The notes below the pieces were generated by a model. It saw nothing but the letters and a program-made list of their open reading frames with translations, searched no databases and had not been told where the DNA came from. Both the position numbers and the translations under genes were made by a program. Shown here piece by piece: positions 1-6,760 of a DNA stretch of 7,584 nucleotides. The DNA is taken from the NCBI GenBank assembly GCA_026709725.1, contig JAPOSK010000278.1, positions 1-7,584 of the forward strand, given 5' to 3'. This DNA comes from Paracoccaceae bacterium. GTDB lineage: Bacteria > Pseudomonadota > Alphaproteobacteria > Rhodobacterales > Rhodobacteraceae. How positions within the stretch are numbered: position 1 is the first letter of the stretch; each line of letters opens with the position of its first letter.

Positions 1-500
1 GGGAGGACATCAGGATGGAGAGGGATGATACGGGGTTAAGTATGTTACATTGATAGGTGCCGACCCAGGGGGAGGACTGGTGGACGTATCCGGGTGGGGA
101 TCCGGGAGAGATGGGCACCGGCGGTGGGTTCGGAGAATTGGTTCGCTGATTTGAGCAACTGCCGGACATTGCGTTTTGTGTCTGAGGATACGAAAGGATT
201 GCACATGACCCCACAAACTCTCAAGGCAGTCGGGAAAGTTGATACCAAAGTTTCCATATTGCTAAGGCGCGGGCGCTTCTTGTCGGCCTGCATGATTTGA
301 TACCCACGTTCAAGCCAGTCCCTGATGCCGCGGGTCAGGGCGCGTTGGACCGGCTGAGTGGCGATTGTCCCCATGTCGGTCGGTTTGTGTCACAGATGTC
401 CGATCTTGCCGAAGGGGTGGATGCTGGAGCGTTCGATGCGGGCATCGGATGCAAATGGTGCGATCCGGTGTGCGATCTGTCCGACTCGGGATGAAACCCA
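1..500. other. Left-edge stretch with no supportable gene
   Basis: Every reading frame here is short. The longest, on the minus strand at 45-374 and on the plus strand at 94-300 and 297-494, show no motif, no convincing ribosome binding site and no family resemblance I can name. The first 40 bases are purine rich and all three plus frames hit a stop within about 50 bases, so at most the last dozen codons of an upstream gene could be present. There is a 6-bp inverted repeat (CCCTGA/TCAGGG, 320-325 with 335-340) but no T-tract after it. An 8-bp direct repeat GTGCGATC occurs at 458-465 and 470-477. This may be intergenic DNA or a decayed gene. Confidence 0.5.
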
Positions 501-1535
501 TCAAGTGATGACACGCGTCTCAGCCCGCACCTCCAGCAGGTTGCGTGCCTCGCGCCCACAGGCAACAGCGATGAGATGGAAGGTCTTGCCATGATACGTG
601 TCGGCATAGCCCCGCGCCCGCATCTGGGTGAATGCGGCGGCCAGTACTGTCCCGGCATCGTCCGCACTTTCCGCCATCTTGAACTCCAGCACGAACACCT
701 GCCCGCCAGTGCGTACCACCATGTCGGCCCGGCCATGGCTGGTGGCCGCCTCACTGCGCACATCCACCCCGATCGCCCGGAAGTCCATATGCAGCAGACT
801 GGCATACCAGGCCTCATAGCGGGCGAGGTTTCCGGTCATATGCCACTGGTAGGGAATACTGGACAGCCAGGCTTTGAGCGTGGCGGCGAAGCCTTCAAAG
901 TCATTGGCCTCAAGCCGGTCACGCAATGCAGCCCCCTCATCCGCAGGCACCCGGTTTTGTGGGCTCAGATAGGCCAGTAACTCGTCATTCAGGCTGAGCC
1001 TGACCTCCTGATTGGGAGAGTCCAGCCGGTAGAGGGTCCTGTGTGCCTGCTGTCTCTCGTCCGTGATGGTCAGATAGCCAGTCTGGAACAGCAGGGCCTC
1101 GGCGCTGAGATCCTCAATCTCGAACTTCGAGACCAGTGCCTCGTCAGCCAGGCATCCCTCTAGGTCCAGCGGGCTGACCGATTTTGCTTTCAATGTCTCG
1201 AACAAGAAACGTGGCGAGCCGGTCTCGAACCAATAGGGCTTGAACTTGCGATTACGCAACAGCAGCAGCACATCAAAGGGGTTGTAGACTCGCTCCGTGC
1301 CCAGCCAGTTGTAGCCGTTGTACCAGGTGCGGATGGCCTCGCGGTCCAGCCCGGCGAGTTCGGCCGCGAATACGGTGTCAATATCGTCATCGGTATAGCC
1401 GCAGAGTGTGGCAAAGCGCGGATTGAGACTGATATCCTCAAGGTTGTTGAGATCAGAGAACAGGCTGACCTTGGAGAACATGCTGACGCCAGTGACGAAG
1501 ACGAAGCGGACATGCGCCGCGCTGTCCTTGATCAT
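501..1535 (-). CDS. C-terminal fragment: AAA-ATPase remainder plus PD-(D/E)XK nuclease domain
   Basis: This 344-residue frame opens inside the ATPase module: M-I-K-D, then F-V-F-V-T-G-V-S at 11-18, S-L-F-S-D-L-N-N-L at 24-32 and W-Y-N-G-Y at 71-75, all hallmarks of the AAA-ATPase_like family. The PDDEXK_9 domain (PF08011) occupies about 235-335. Its apparent catalytic set is intact: G-R-A-D at 268-271 (D271), L-E-F-K at 283-286 (E284, K286), and Q304 with Y310 in the following helix. The ATG at 1535 overlaps the stop of the N-terminal fragment as ATGA, so translation by reinitiation is possible. That Met is also the expected internal residue of the intact protein, so the overlap may be coincidental. 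Retained catalytic residues argue the lesion is recent. Confidence 0.75.
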   Translation of the reverse strand: MIKDSAAHVRFVFVTGVSMFSKVSLFSDLNNLEDISLNPRFATLCGYTDDDIDTVFAAELAGLDREAIRTWYNGYNWLGTERVYNPFDVLLLLRNRKFKPYWFETGSPRFLFETLKAKSVSPLDLEGCLADEALVSKFEIEDLSAEALLFQTGYLTITDERQQAHRTLYRLDSPNQEVRLSLNDELLAYLSPQNRVPADEGAALRDRLEANDFEGFAATLKAWLSSIPYQWHMTGNLARYEAWYASLLHMDFRAIGVDVRSEAATSHGRADMVVRTGGQVFVLEFKMAESADDAGTVLAAAFTQMRARGYADTYHGKTFHLIAVACGREARNLLEVRAETRVIT

Positions 1536-2065
1536 TCCGTAGACACTGCGCAGGGACTCCCGGTTGGCGCGCGATCGGGATCGGTCAACGCATCAAGGAT
1601 GGGCTTGTCGTATTCGTCGACGAGGATCACCACCCGCCGCCCGGTCTTGTGGTGAAGGCGGTAGAGAAGAGATTGCAGCCGTTCGGGGGATGCGTCCGCA
1701 CTGTTCACCGGATCCAGTCCGGCCGCATGTTCGATCAGACCGAGTTGATTGGCTATGTTACGTTCAATATCCTCCGGCCTGTCATACTTCCTGCCAAAAC
1801 TCAGCCGCACCACCGGGTGAGTGGCCGACCAGTCCCAGTGCGGATGGATGGCCAGCCCCCGGAACAGCGTCTCCTGTCCCTCAAACAGGGCCTTGATCGT
1901 GTCCAGCAGCAGACTCTTGCCGAAACGCCGTGGCCGGGAAAGAAAGTAGTGCCGCCCCTCCTCCACCAGCCGACGGATGAGCGGGGTCTTGTCGACATAG
2001 TAGAAGTCCTCACTTCGGATCGTTGCGAAGTCCTGGATGCCGATGGGCAGAGACTTACGGGTCAT
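1532..2065 (-). CDS. N-terminal fragment: predicted AAA-ATPase domain
   Basis: This 177-residue frame begins MTRKSLPIGIQDF, a typical opening for the AAA-ATPase_like family (PF09820). F-Y-Y-V-D-K-T at 21-27 is followed by the family's modified P-loop S-R-P-R-R-F-G-K-S at 43-51. A Walker-B-like V-V-I-L-V-D-E-Y-D-K-P lies at 145-155. Residues 167-177 are out of frame after the GC-run lesion and are followed by TGA at 1534-1532. An upstream ATG at 2122 exists, but the one at 2065 has a GGAGG at ideal spacing, so I chose it. On its own the product lacks the second half of the ATPase module, including the V-F-V-T-G-V-S strand, and the whole nuclease domain, so it is probably inactive unless complemented by the downstream fragment. 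Confidence 0.75.
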   Translation of the reverse strand: MTRKSLPIGIQDFATIRSEDFYYVDKTPLIRRLVEEGRHYFLSRPRRFGKSLLLDTIKALFEGQETLFRGLAIHPHWDWSATHPVVRLSFGRKYDRPEDIERNIANQLGLIEHAAGLDPVNSADASPERLQSLLYRLHHKTGRRVVILVDEYDKPILDALTDPDRAPTGSPCAVSTE

Positions 2066-2071
2066 GGGATG

Positions 2072-2076
2072 CCTCC
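2072..2076 (-). promoter_or_regulatory. Ribosome binding site for the minus-strand ATPase gene
   Basis: The minus strand reads GGAGG, six bases before the ATG at 2065. This is the best Shine-Dalgarno match in the window and decides the start at 2065 over the longer in-frame ATG at 2122. Confidence 0.7.
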
Positions 2077-2129
2077 GAGAAGGTAATCCGCACAGATGTT
2101 CTCCTTTCTTGGTCCTTCGCATGGATGGA

Positions 2130-2158
2130 TGAACAGACTATTGGGAATTTGGTATAAT
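2130..2158 (+). promoter_or_regulatory. Rightward extended -10 sigma-70 promoter
   Basis: A perfect TATAAT at 2153-2158 is preceded by TGG at 2150-2152, the TGn of an extended -10. A 17-base spacer separates it from TGAACA at 2130-2135, which matches TTGACA at four of six positions. A transcript would start near 2165 and run into the 39-codon leader frame and then the large NTPase-nuclease gene. No terminator-like hairpin is seen between this promoter and the gene. Confidence 0.6.
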
Positions 2159-2178
2159 CCCGACTCAGAAAAAATCAA
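2151..2178 (-). promoter_or_regulatory. Possible leftward promoter for the ATPase/nuclease gene
   Basis: On the minus strand, TTGATT (2178-2173) is separated by 16 bases from TATACC (2156-2151). Each matches the sigma-70 consensus at four of six positions. Transcription would begin near 2144, giving a leader of about 80 bases before the ATG at 2065. The -10 overlaps the -10 of the rightward promoter, so RNA polymerase binding would be mutually exclusive if both are real. Confidence 0.35.
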
Positions 2179-2179
2179 G

Positions 2180-2299
2180 ATGTGCGTGCAAGACCTATTC
2201 ATCATGAGAGTCAATGACCGTTCTTCATCCAAACGCGACCGCCCCAATCCTTTCAGGAAACTTGCCAAGGTCCTGCACGATCACGGCACTGGACATTGA
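2180..2299 (+). CDS. Possible 39-residue leader peptide upstream of the NTPase-nuclease gene
   Basis: The frame starts at ATG 2180, about 15 bases after the predicted transcription start, and ends with TGA at 2297-2299, right before the first possible start (TTG 2300) of the large gene. It encodes a 39-residue, net-basic peptide with a cluster S-S-S-K-R-D-R and a helix-like F-R-K-L-A-K-V-L-H. The frame is open further upstream (to 2096), but that part precedes the promoter. I see no Shine-Dalgarno for ATG 2180 or for the internal ATG at 2204, and I recognise no family. Its position between promoter and gene, with abutting stop and start, is compatible with a translated leader coupled to the downstream gene. 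It could equally be chance open sequence or the tail of a decayed gene. Confidence 0.3.
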   Translation: MCVQDLFIMRVNDRSSSKRDRPNPFRKLAKVLHDHGTGH

Positions 2300-2302
2300 T
2301 TG

Positions 2303-2332
2303 ATCTACGCAATGAATATCTACGCAATGAAT
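2303..2332 (+). repeat. Perfect 15-bp tandem duplication spanning the start codon
   Basis: ATCTACGCAATGAAT occurs twice back to back (2303-2317 and 2318-2332) without a mismatch. Because the unit is five codons it keeps the frame, adds I-Y-A-M-N twice, and provides two candidate ATG starts, 2312 and 2327, in identical local contexts. Confidence 0.9.
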
Positions 2333-5300
2333 GACTCCATCGACTACATTGAACTGAACCGACAATTTGTTGAGCTCGGCACGGATAACGTTGCGCAGGA
2401 AGGAATTGATCCACAGATCGCGTGGAACAATCCCCCGCTTCCGGCTTGGTCGGACATACTCGACCAGCACCGTGTTGTTCTCCTGTCTTCCGCAGGAACG
2501 GGCAAGACATGGGAGATCCGGCATCAGTGCAACAGATTGCGCAAGGACAGCAAGGCCGCCTTTTTCCTCCGGCTTGAATATCTTGCGGAAGGTCTTACCG
2601 ATATAGTTTTCGAAGATGGCGACATGGAATCCTTCTTGGATGCGTTGTCAAATGATGACGAAATGTGGATTTTTCTCGACTCCATCGATGAGGCCCGACT
2701 GGATGGACCCGCAGCATTTGATCAGGCACTCAGACACTTGCACCATCGCATCAAAAACAACCTCCAGAACACGCACATCATCCTCACCAGCCGTGTCGGC
2801 GCCTGGCGGCCGAGAGACGATGCAACCCGTGTCGATCGCCTGTTTCCCTACAGCAAACCCCAACAAGCAGCTCCTGATCCCACACAGGATTCCGATGGTG
2901 ATCCTGGCTTGACCATTCCAGAATCGAACACGGGGCGAAGATCACCGATTGCCTATTACACACTGCGACCCCTGACATCCGAGCAAATGCAGACCTATGC
3001 AGATGCCAGAGGTATCTCGGATGCCGCAGCGCTGATCTCGGAAATTGAGTGCAATGACCTGCGCAGTCTGGCCGGGCGTCCCAAAGACCTCGACGACATC
3101 ATTGCCTTTTGGTGCAAAGAAGGACGGCTGGGCAAGCGTCGGGACCTTGTCGAGGCCAACATCGAGCGCAAACTCAAGGAAAATGATTTGGATCGAAGCG
3201 AACGTGTAGCTTTGACATCGACGAGGGCCCGGGAAGGGGCAAAGAAACTGGCAGCAACTGTTGTTCTGACGCACCAGACCAAGATCACTGTGCCCGACCA
3301 GGGGAGTAATCACGGGGACGGGTTTGTCGCGAGCGAGGCCCTTGAGGATTGGACCGATGCAATGTGCTCCGCTTTGCTGCAAAGGCCAATCTTTGAGCCG
3401 GAGACATACGGCTTTGTCCGGTTTGATCACCGCGACAGCCGCGAGTTCCTGGCAGCCCAGTGGTTCCACGATTTGATCCAGCACCATGGACAGTCACGCC
3501 AGGTCGAAACCCTGTTTTTCAAGACCCAATATAATGAGGAAATTGTCATACCCAGCTTGCGGCCGATCCTGCCGTGGCTTGCCCTGCTCGATGCCCCCAT
3601 CCGGCACCGCCTGCTCCGTAACTGGCCAGAAATTCTTCTGGAAGGTGGGGACCCGTCCTCCTTGCCGCTTGAAGATCGGGCGAGGCTGTTGAAAACATAC
3701 TGCGCCAAACGCGCTGGCACACCTGAGCCTCTCTTGTCATTTGATCGCCTGACGCTTCAACGGCTTGTCGAACCCGCCCTCAGCGATGTCGTGCGATCCC
3801 TCCACAAGTGCCATGGTTGCAAATCTGAGGTTGAAGAGTTCCTCTTGCACGCCATCGAGTTTGGTTTGCTGAAAGATCTGGCAGACATTGCACACGCCGC
3901 GACCATCAAGACAGGGCAGTCCTGCTCCAAACGCCTGGCCGCCATGCGGGCCCTCACGGCCGTTGGGACCGATGCGCAGATCAATTCTGCCGTTCAGATA
4001 CTCTCCAAGGATCCCGCCCTTGTCGAGCGGTCTGTGTTGGCGGATTTTATCACAACATTCGGTGCTCGGCATTTGCCGTGTGACCTTGTCATGAATCTGA
4101 TTGAACGGGTTGGTGCGGGGAAGCGCTACAGCAGCGATGGCCTTCACCAAGCGATGCAGATCTATGTGCGGGGCTGTTCGGTCGAGGATTCCCATACCAT
4201 CGTTCTCAGAATAGGCCAGAACCTCACAAAAGAACCGCATATTGAACGCCGCTACTGCCCCGTATCGAAGGACAATGCCTGGATGCTGAACATTGGCATT
4301 CCGGCGTGTGAACGCCTTGTTGAAAACCGCGGATCCCTGGCTCTTCTTAAACCTTCCCTCGGCATCATTTATGCTGCCGGTTTGGCACGGACTTACGATG
4401 ATTGGCGCTCCAGTCCCCAATTGGATGCAGATATTCCGGTGTGGCGCGACCTCAACAATGCCCTGTTCTGGTACGGCATTGAGATGGGAAGGTGGTTCCG
4501 TCAGCAAGACGATGAAAGCCGCGTGACCCAATGGCAGTATGCGTGGGCGTGGGTCCAACATCGTCAATGGCGCTTCAGTATTGACAACATTGAAGACGTG
4601 CTTGCCTGGATTGTGGACAAACCACTTCAGGATGACAAGATGGTGGCCCTGAACTTGGCATTTGACATCTACTGTGATGCCAACCGACCGCGGGCCCTCC
4701 GCAAGCGTCTCTGGGCAAGCGTCAACGGGAACACTGAGCTATCCGATCATCTCAAACGCCGCCTCAATCCGCCACCGATGACTGACGAGGAGAAACGCTT
4801 CCGGCGCTCCGAAGCCAATGACAAGAGGCGTCACAAGGCGCACGAGAAAGCCGACGCCGCCAATCGCGCGCGGTGGCGTGAATTGGTGTCCGAGAATCTT
4901 GACCAAGTGCGCGATCTACCGCCGCCCTCAGGGGGTTTGGCCTGGAATATCCAAATGTACCTGTTTGAGTGCATGCGTGAACACAATCCGGACACCAACA
5001 CATGGAGCCAGACCAACTGGCAGTGCCTTGCCGAGGAATTTGGGCAAGAGGTCGCGGAGGCAATGCGGGATGAGCTGAAGGCCATCTGGCGCCGGCACGA
5101 CCCGACGCTTGTCTCAGAAAGTGGAAAGAAAGAGAATTTCTGTCCAATAATTCAAGTCATGGGACTATCCGGTCTTGAGATCGAGTCTCGCGAGACCCCA
5201 GGGTGGCCTGCCGCTTTGACATCCGAGGAGGCACGCCGTGCTGCCCGCTACCTGTTCTGTGAGTTGAATGGATTCCCTACATGGTTCAAACGGTTTGCAG

Positions 5301-6667
5301 ATCACCATCCCGCTCTGACGCGTGATGCCGTCACTCGAGAGGCGGAGTGGGAGATGTTTGAAGCACCCTCTGAGGAGCCCCTCCATTATGTTCTCAGTGA
5401 TCTGGCGTGGCATGCGCCCTGGTATGCCGAACAGCTTGCACCCCGCTTTCTTGAATGTCTGCAAGGGCGTGATCCGGTCTGTGTTGAAGCACTGGAAACG
5501 GCACTGAGTGCAATCTTGCGCTGTGAGGGCATCCCAGACAGAGATGTGGCGGCACTGTGCTCAAGCAAGGTTGAGGCAACTGCAACACCGGAAGCACAGA
5601 TCCACCTTTGGTATGCGGCATGGGTGTCTGCGGATCCCGACCCCGCAATCGAGCATCTCGCTGCCGCACTGGCCTCCCTGTCGCATGAGAGGGCCACGGA
5701 GTTGGCGATTGGCTTTATCAACGCCCTCAACAATTCACGTCAAGATAACGGGATTGATGTACGGCAACAGCATATGACTGCACGGCATCTGCTTGTCCTT
5801 CACAAGTTGATGCACGAGCACATCCGCCCGGCGGATGATATCAACCGGGAGGCAGGCCGGGCCTACAGCCCGACCGCGCGAGATCATGCCCAGAGGGCCC
5901 GCAATCATATCATCCATGCCCTCCGGGACATTCCGGGCAAGGCGACATTTGATGCCTTGAGGACAATCGCTCGGGAAGCGCCGAATGAATACGCAAGGGC
6001 TTGGCTGACCGAACAGGCACATCTGCGAGCACAGGCTGATGCGGATAGGCCGTGGTCGGTCAGCAGGGTCAATGAATTCGCCGCGCAGTTGGAGTGCACG
6101 CCATCAACTCCGCGTGAACTGTTCGACATTGCGGTCAATCGCCTGCTTGATCTGAAGCATGAGTACGAGGACGGTGATTTCAGTCCCGCAGAGGTTGTTA
6201 TCAGGACCGAAGATGAAACCCAGATTCGCAACTATCTCGCAGGCAATCTTCAGCAGCGGTCGCAAGGCCGCTACTCGATCTCTCAGGAAGACGAGATGCC
6301 GAACAAACAGCGGACCGACATCCGGTTCATGCATGCGGCTGTGCCAGGCATGGTCCCCGTCGAGTTGAAGATTGCCGACAACTGGTCAGGAAAGGTGCTG
6401 TTTGAAAAACTGCGTGACCAGCTGTGCGGTGACTACCTGCGTGACCAAAACAACAAAAACGGGATCTTCCTCCTTCTTTCTCGTGGGGAGAGACAATCCT
6501 GGCGTATCCCCGACGGAAATCAGGTCGGTTTTGAAGACCTGATCGAAGCCTTGCGAGCATATGGCGTTGAGCTTCTTGCAACATGTGACGAATTCAAAGG
6601 GACCATAGACAACATTCAGATTGTGGGAATAGACCTCACCAAGCGTAGTGAAGTCCGACAAAAGTGA
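2327..6667 (+). CDS. Large NACHT/STAND-like NTPase with C-terminal PD-(D/E)XK nuclease domain, putative defence protein
   Basis: This protein of about 1446 residues probably couples nucleotide-driven switching to nucleic-acid cleavage. Numbering is from ATG 2327. The NTPase module shows S-S-A-G-T-G-K-T (Walker A, 54-61), W-I-F-L-D-S-I-D-E-A (Walker B, 114-123), H-I-I-L-T-S-R (150-156) and F-D-H-R-D-S-R-E-F-L-A-A (366-377), a box typical of NACHT proteins. Residues 177-205 are a low-complexity linker, and 818-864 form a highly charged, probably coiled segment. The long helical middle (about 440-1290) has no assigned fold and may be the sensor. At the C-terminus, E1321/E1323, D1331 and E1346-L-K1348, then Q1365 and Y1370, fit a PD-(D/E)XK active site. 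ATG 2327 gives M-N-D-S-I-D-Y-I-E-L-N-R-Q-F, like relatives as I recall them; TTG 2300 and ATG 2312 are alternatives, and none has a clear ribosome binding site. The gene stands alone, divergent from the broken ATPase. A soluble cytoplasmic immune role is inference. Confidence 0.8.
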   Translation: MNDSIDYIELNRQFVELGTDNVAQEGIDPQIAWNNPPLPAWSDILDQHRVVLLSSAGTGKTWEIRHQCNRLRKDSKAAFFLRLEYLAEGLTDIVFEDGDMESFLDALSNDDEMWIFLDSIDEARLDGPAAFDQALRHLHHRIKNNLQNTHIILTSRVGAWRPRDDATRVDRLFPYSKPQQAAPDPTQDSDGDPGLTIPESNTGRRSPIAYYTLRPLTSEQMQTYADARGISDAAALISEIECNDLRSLAGRPKDLDDIIAFWCKEGRLGKRRDLVEANIERKLKENDLDRSERVALTSTRAREGAKKLAATVVLTHQTKITVPDQGSNHGDGFVASEALEDWTDAMCSALLQRPIFEPETYGFVRFDHRDSREFLAAQWFHDLIQHHGQSRQVETLFFKTQYNEEIVIPSLRPILPWLALLDAPIRHRLLRNWPEILLEGGDPSSLPLEDRARLLKTYCAKRAGTPEPLLSFDRLTLQRLVEPALSDVVRSLHKCHGCKSEVEEFLLHAIEFGLLKDLADIAHAATIKTGQSCSKRLAAMRALTAVGTDAQINSAVQILSKDPALVERSVLADFITTFGARHLPCDLVMNLIERVGAGKRYSSDGLHQAMQIYVRGCSVEDSHTIVLRIGQNLTKEPHIERRYCPVSKDNAWMLNIGIPACERLVENRGSLALLKPSLGIIYAAGLARTYDDWRSSPQLDADIPVWRDLNNALFWYGIEMGRWFRQQDDESRVTQWQYAWAWVQHRQWRFSIDNIEDVLAWIVDKPLQDDKMVALNLAFDIYCDANRPRALRKRLWASVNGNTELSDHLKRRLNPPPMTDEEKRFRRSEANDKRRHKAHEKADAANRARWRELVSENLDQVRDLPPPSGGLAWNIQMYLFECMREHNPDTNTWSQTNWQCLAEEFGQEVAEAMRDELKAIWRRHDPTLVSESGKKENFCPIIQVMGLSGLEIESRETPGWPAALTSEEARRAARYLFCELNGFPTWFKRFADHHPALTRDAVTREAEWEMFEAPSEEPLHYVLSDLAWHAPWYAEQLAPRFLECLQGRDPVCVEALETALSAILRCEGIPDRDVAALCSSKVEATATPEAQIHLWYAAWVSADPDPAIEHLAAALASLSHERATELAIGFINALNNSRQDNGIDVRQQHMTARHLLVLHKLMHEHIRPADDINREAGRAYSPTARDHAQRARNHIIHALRDIPGKATFDALRTIAREAPNEYARAWLTEQAHLRAQADADRPWSVSRVNEFAAQLECTPSTPRELFDIAVNRLLDLKHEYEDGDFSPAEVVIRTEDETQIRNYLAGNLQQRSQGRYSISQEDEMPNKQRTDIRFMHAAVPGMVPVELKIADNWSGKVLFEKLRDQLCGDYLRDQNNKNGIFLLLSRGERQSWRIPDGNQVGFEDLIEALRAYGVELLATCDEFKGTIDNIQIVGIDLTKRSEVRQK

Positions 6668-6697
6668 ATATGATTGGCCATAAATCAGCTCCCTGTG

Positions 6698-6735
6698 TTC
6701 ACCAATCTTGCTATTGGATTTATAGAACCTATATC
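6698..6735 (+). promoter_or_regulatory. Possible promoter region for the efflux adaptor gene
   Basis: Two weak sigma-70 arrangements overlap here: TTCACC (6698-6703) with TATAGA (6721-6726) at 17-base spacing, and TTGCTA (6708-6713) with TATATC (6730-6735) at 16-base spacing. Every box matches consensus at four of six positions. The 93-base gap after the NTPase-nuclease gene makes a separate promoter plausible, but neither arrangement is strong. The gap has no convincing terminator; the short CCAAT/ATTGG repeat at 6702-6717 is too weak. Confidence 0.25.
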
Positions 6736-6760
6736 CTGACATGGTTAGGATGGTCTGAAG

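Larger units (their letters stand above)
501..2065 (-). pseudogene. Frameshifted AAA-ATPase / PD-(D/E)XK nuclease-like gene (PF09820 + PF08011 type)
   Basis: Two adjacent minus-strand frames together spell one protein of the family known as predicted AAA-ATPase (AAA-ATPase_like) followed by a PDDEXK_9 nuclease domain. The first frame gives the P-loop-like and DEYDKP motifs and stays in register until T-D-P-D-R-A. The expected continuation R-A-N-R-E-S-L-R-S-V-Y-G-M-I-K-D is then found in another frame. The break falls in the plus-strand run GCGCGCG at 1567-1573. Adding four bases (two GC units) restores D-R-A-R-A-N and gives an unbroken frame of 523 codons including the stop, close to the usual family length as I recall it. 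The start at 2065 is supported by GGAGG six bases upstream (CCTCC at 2072-2076 on the plus strand). No other inactivating change is visible, which suggests a recent lesion, a reversible slippage event or an assembly error. Function in the family is unknown; links to mobile or defence functions are speculative. Confidence 0.82.

Noticed and set aside
320..340. Inverted repeat CCCTGA/TCAGGG as a terminator
   Set aside because: The stem is only 6 bp, the loop is 9 bases, and no T-tract follows on either strand.
335..817. A 160-codon minus-strand frame with a Trp/Arg/Cys-rich product
   Set aside because: It overlaps the nuclease fragment in another frame and its composition is typical of an out-of-frame shadow.
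1560..1580. Programmed ribosomal frameshift joining the two ATPase/nuclease halves
   Set aside because: The junction is a GC run without a slippery heptamer such as A-AAA-AAG, and the shift needed (a four-base loss restores family length) fits a deletion better than -1 or +1 recoding.
3737..4567. A 276-codon open frame on the minus strand inside the large NTPase-nuclease gene
   Set aside because: It lies opposite a well-supported coding frame, has no motif or ribosome binding site, and its composition fits an antisense shadow of GC-rich coding sequence.
6702..6717. CCAAT/ATTGG hairpin after the NTPase-nuclease gene as a rho-independent terminator
   Set aside because: The stem is 5 bp and AT rich, and the following bases are not a T-run.
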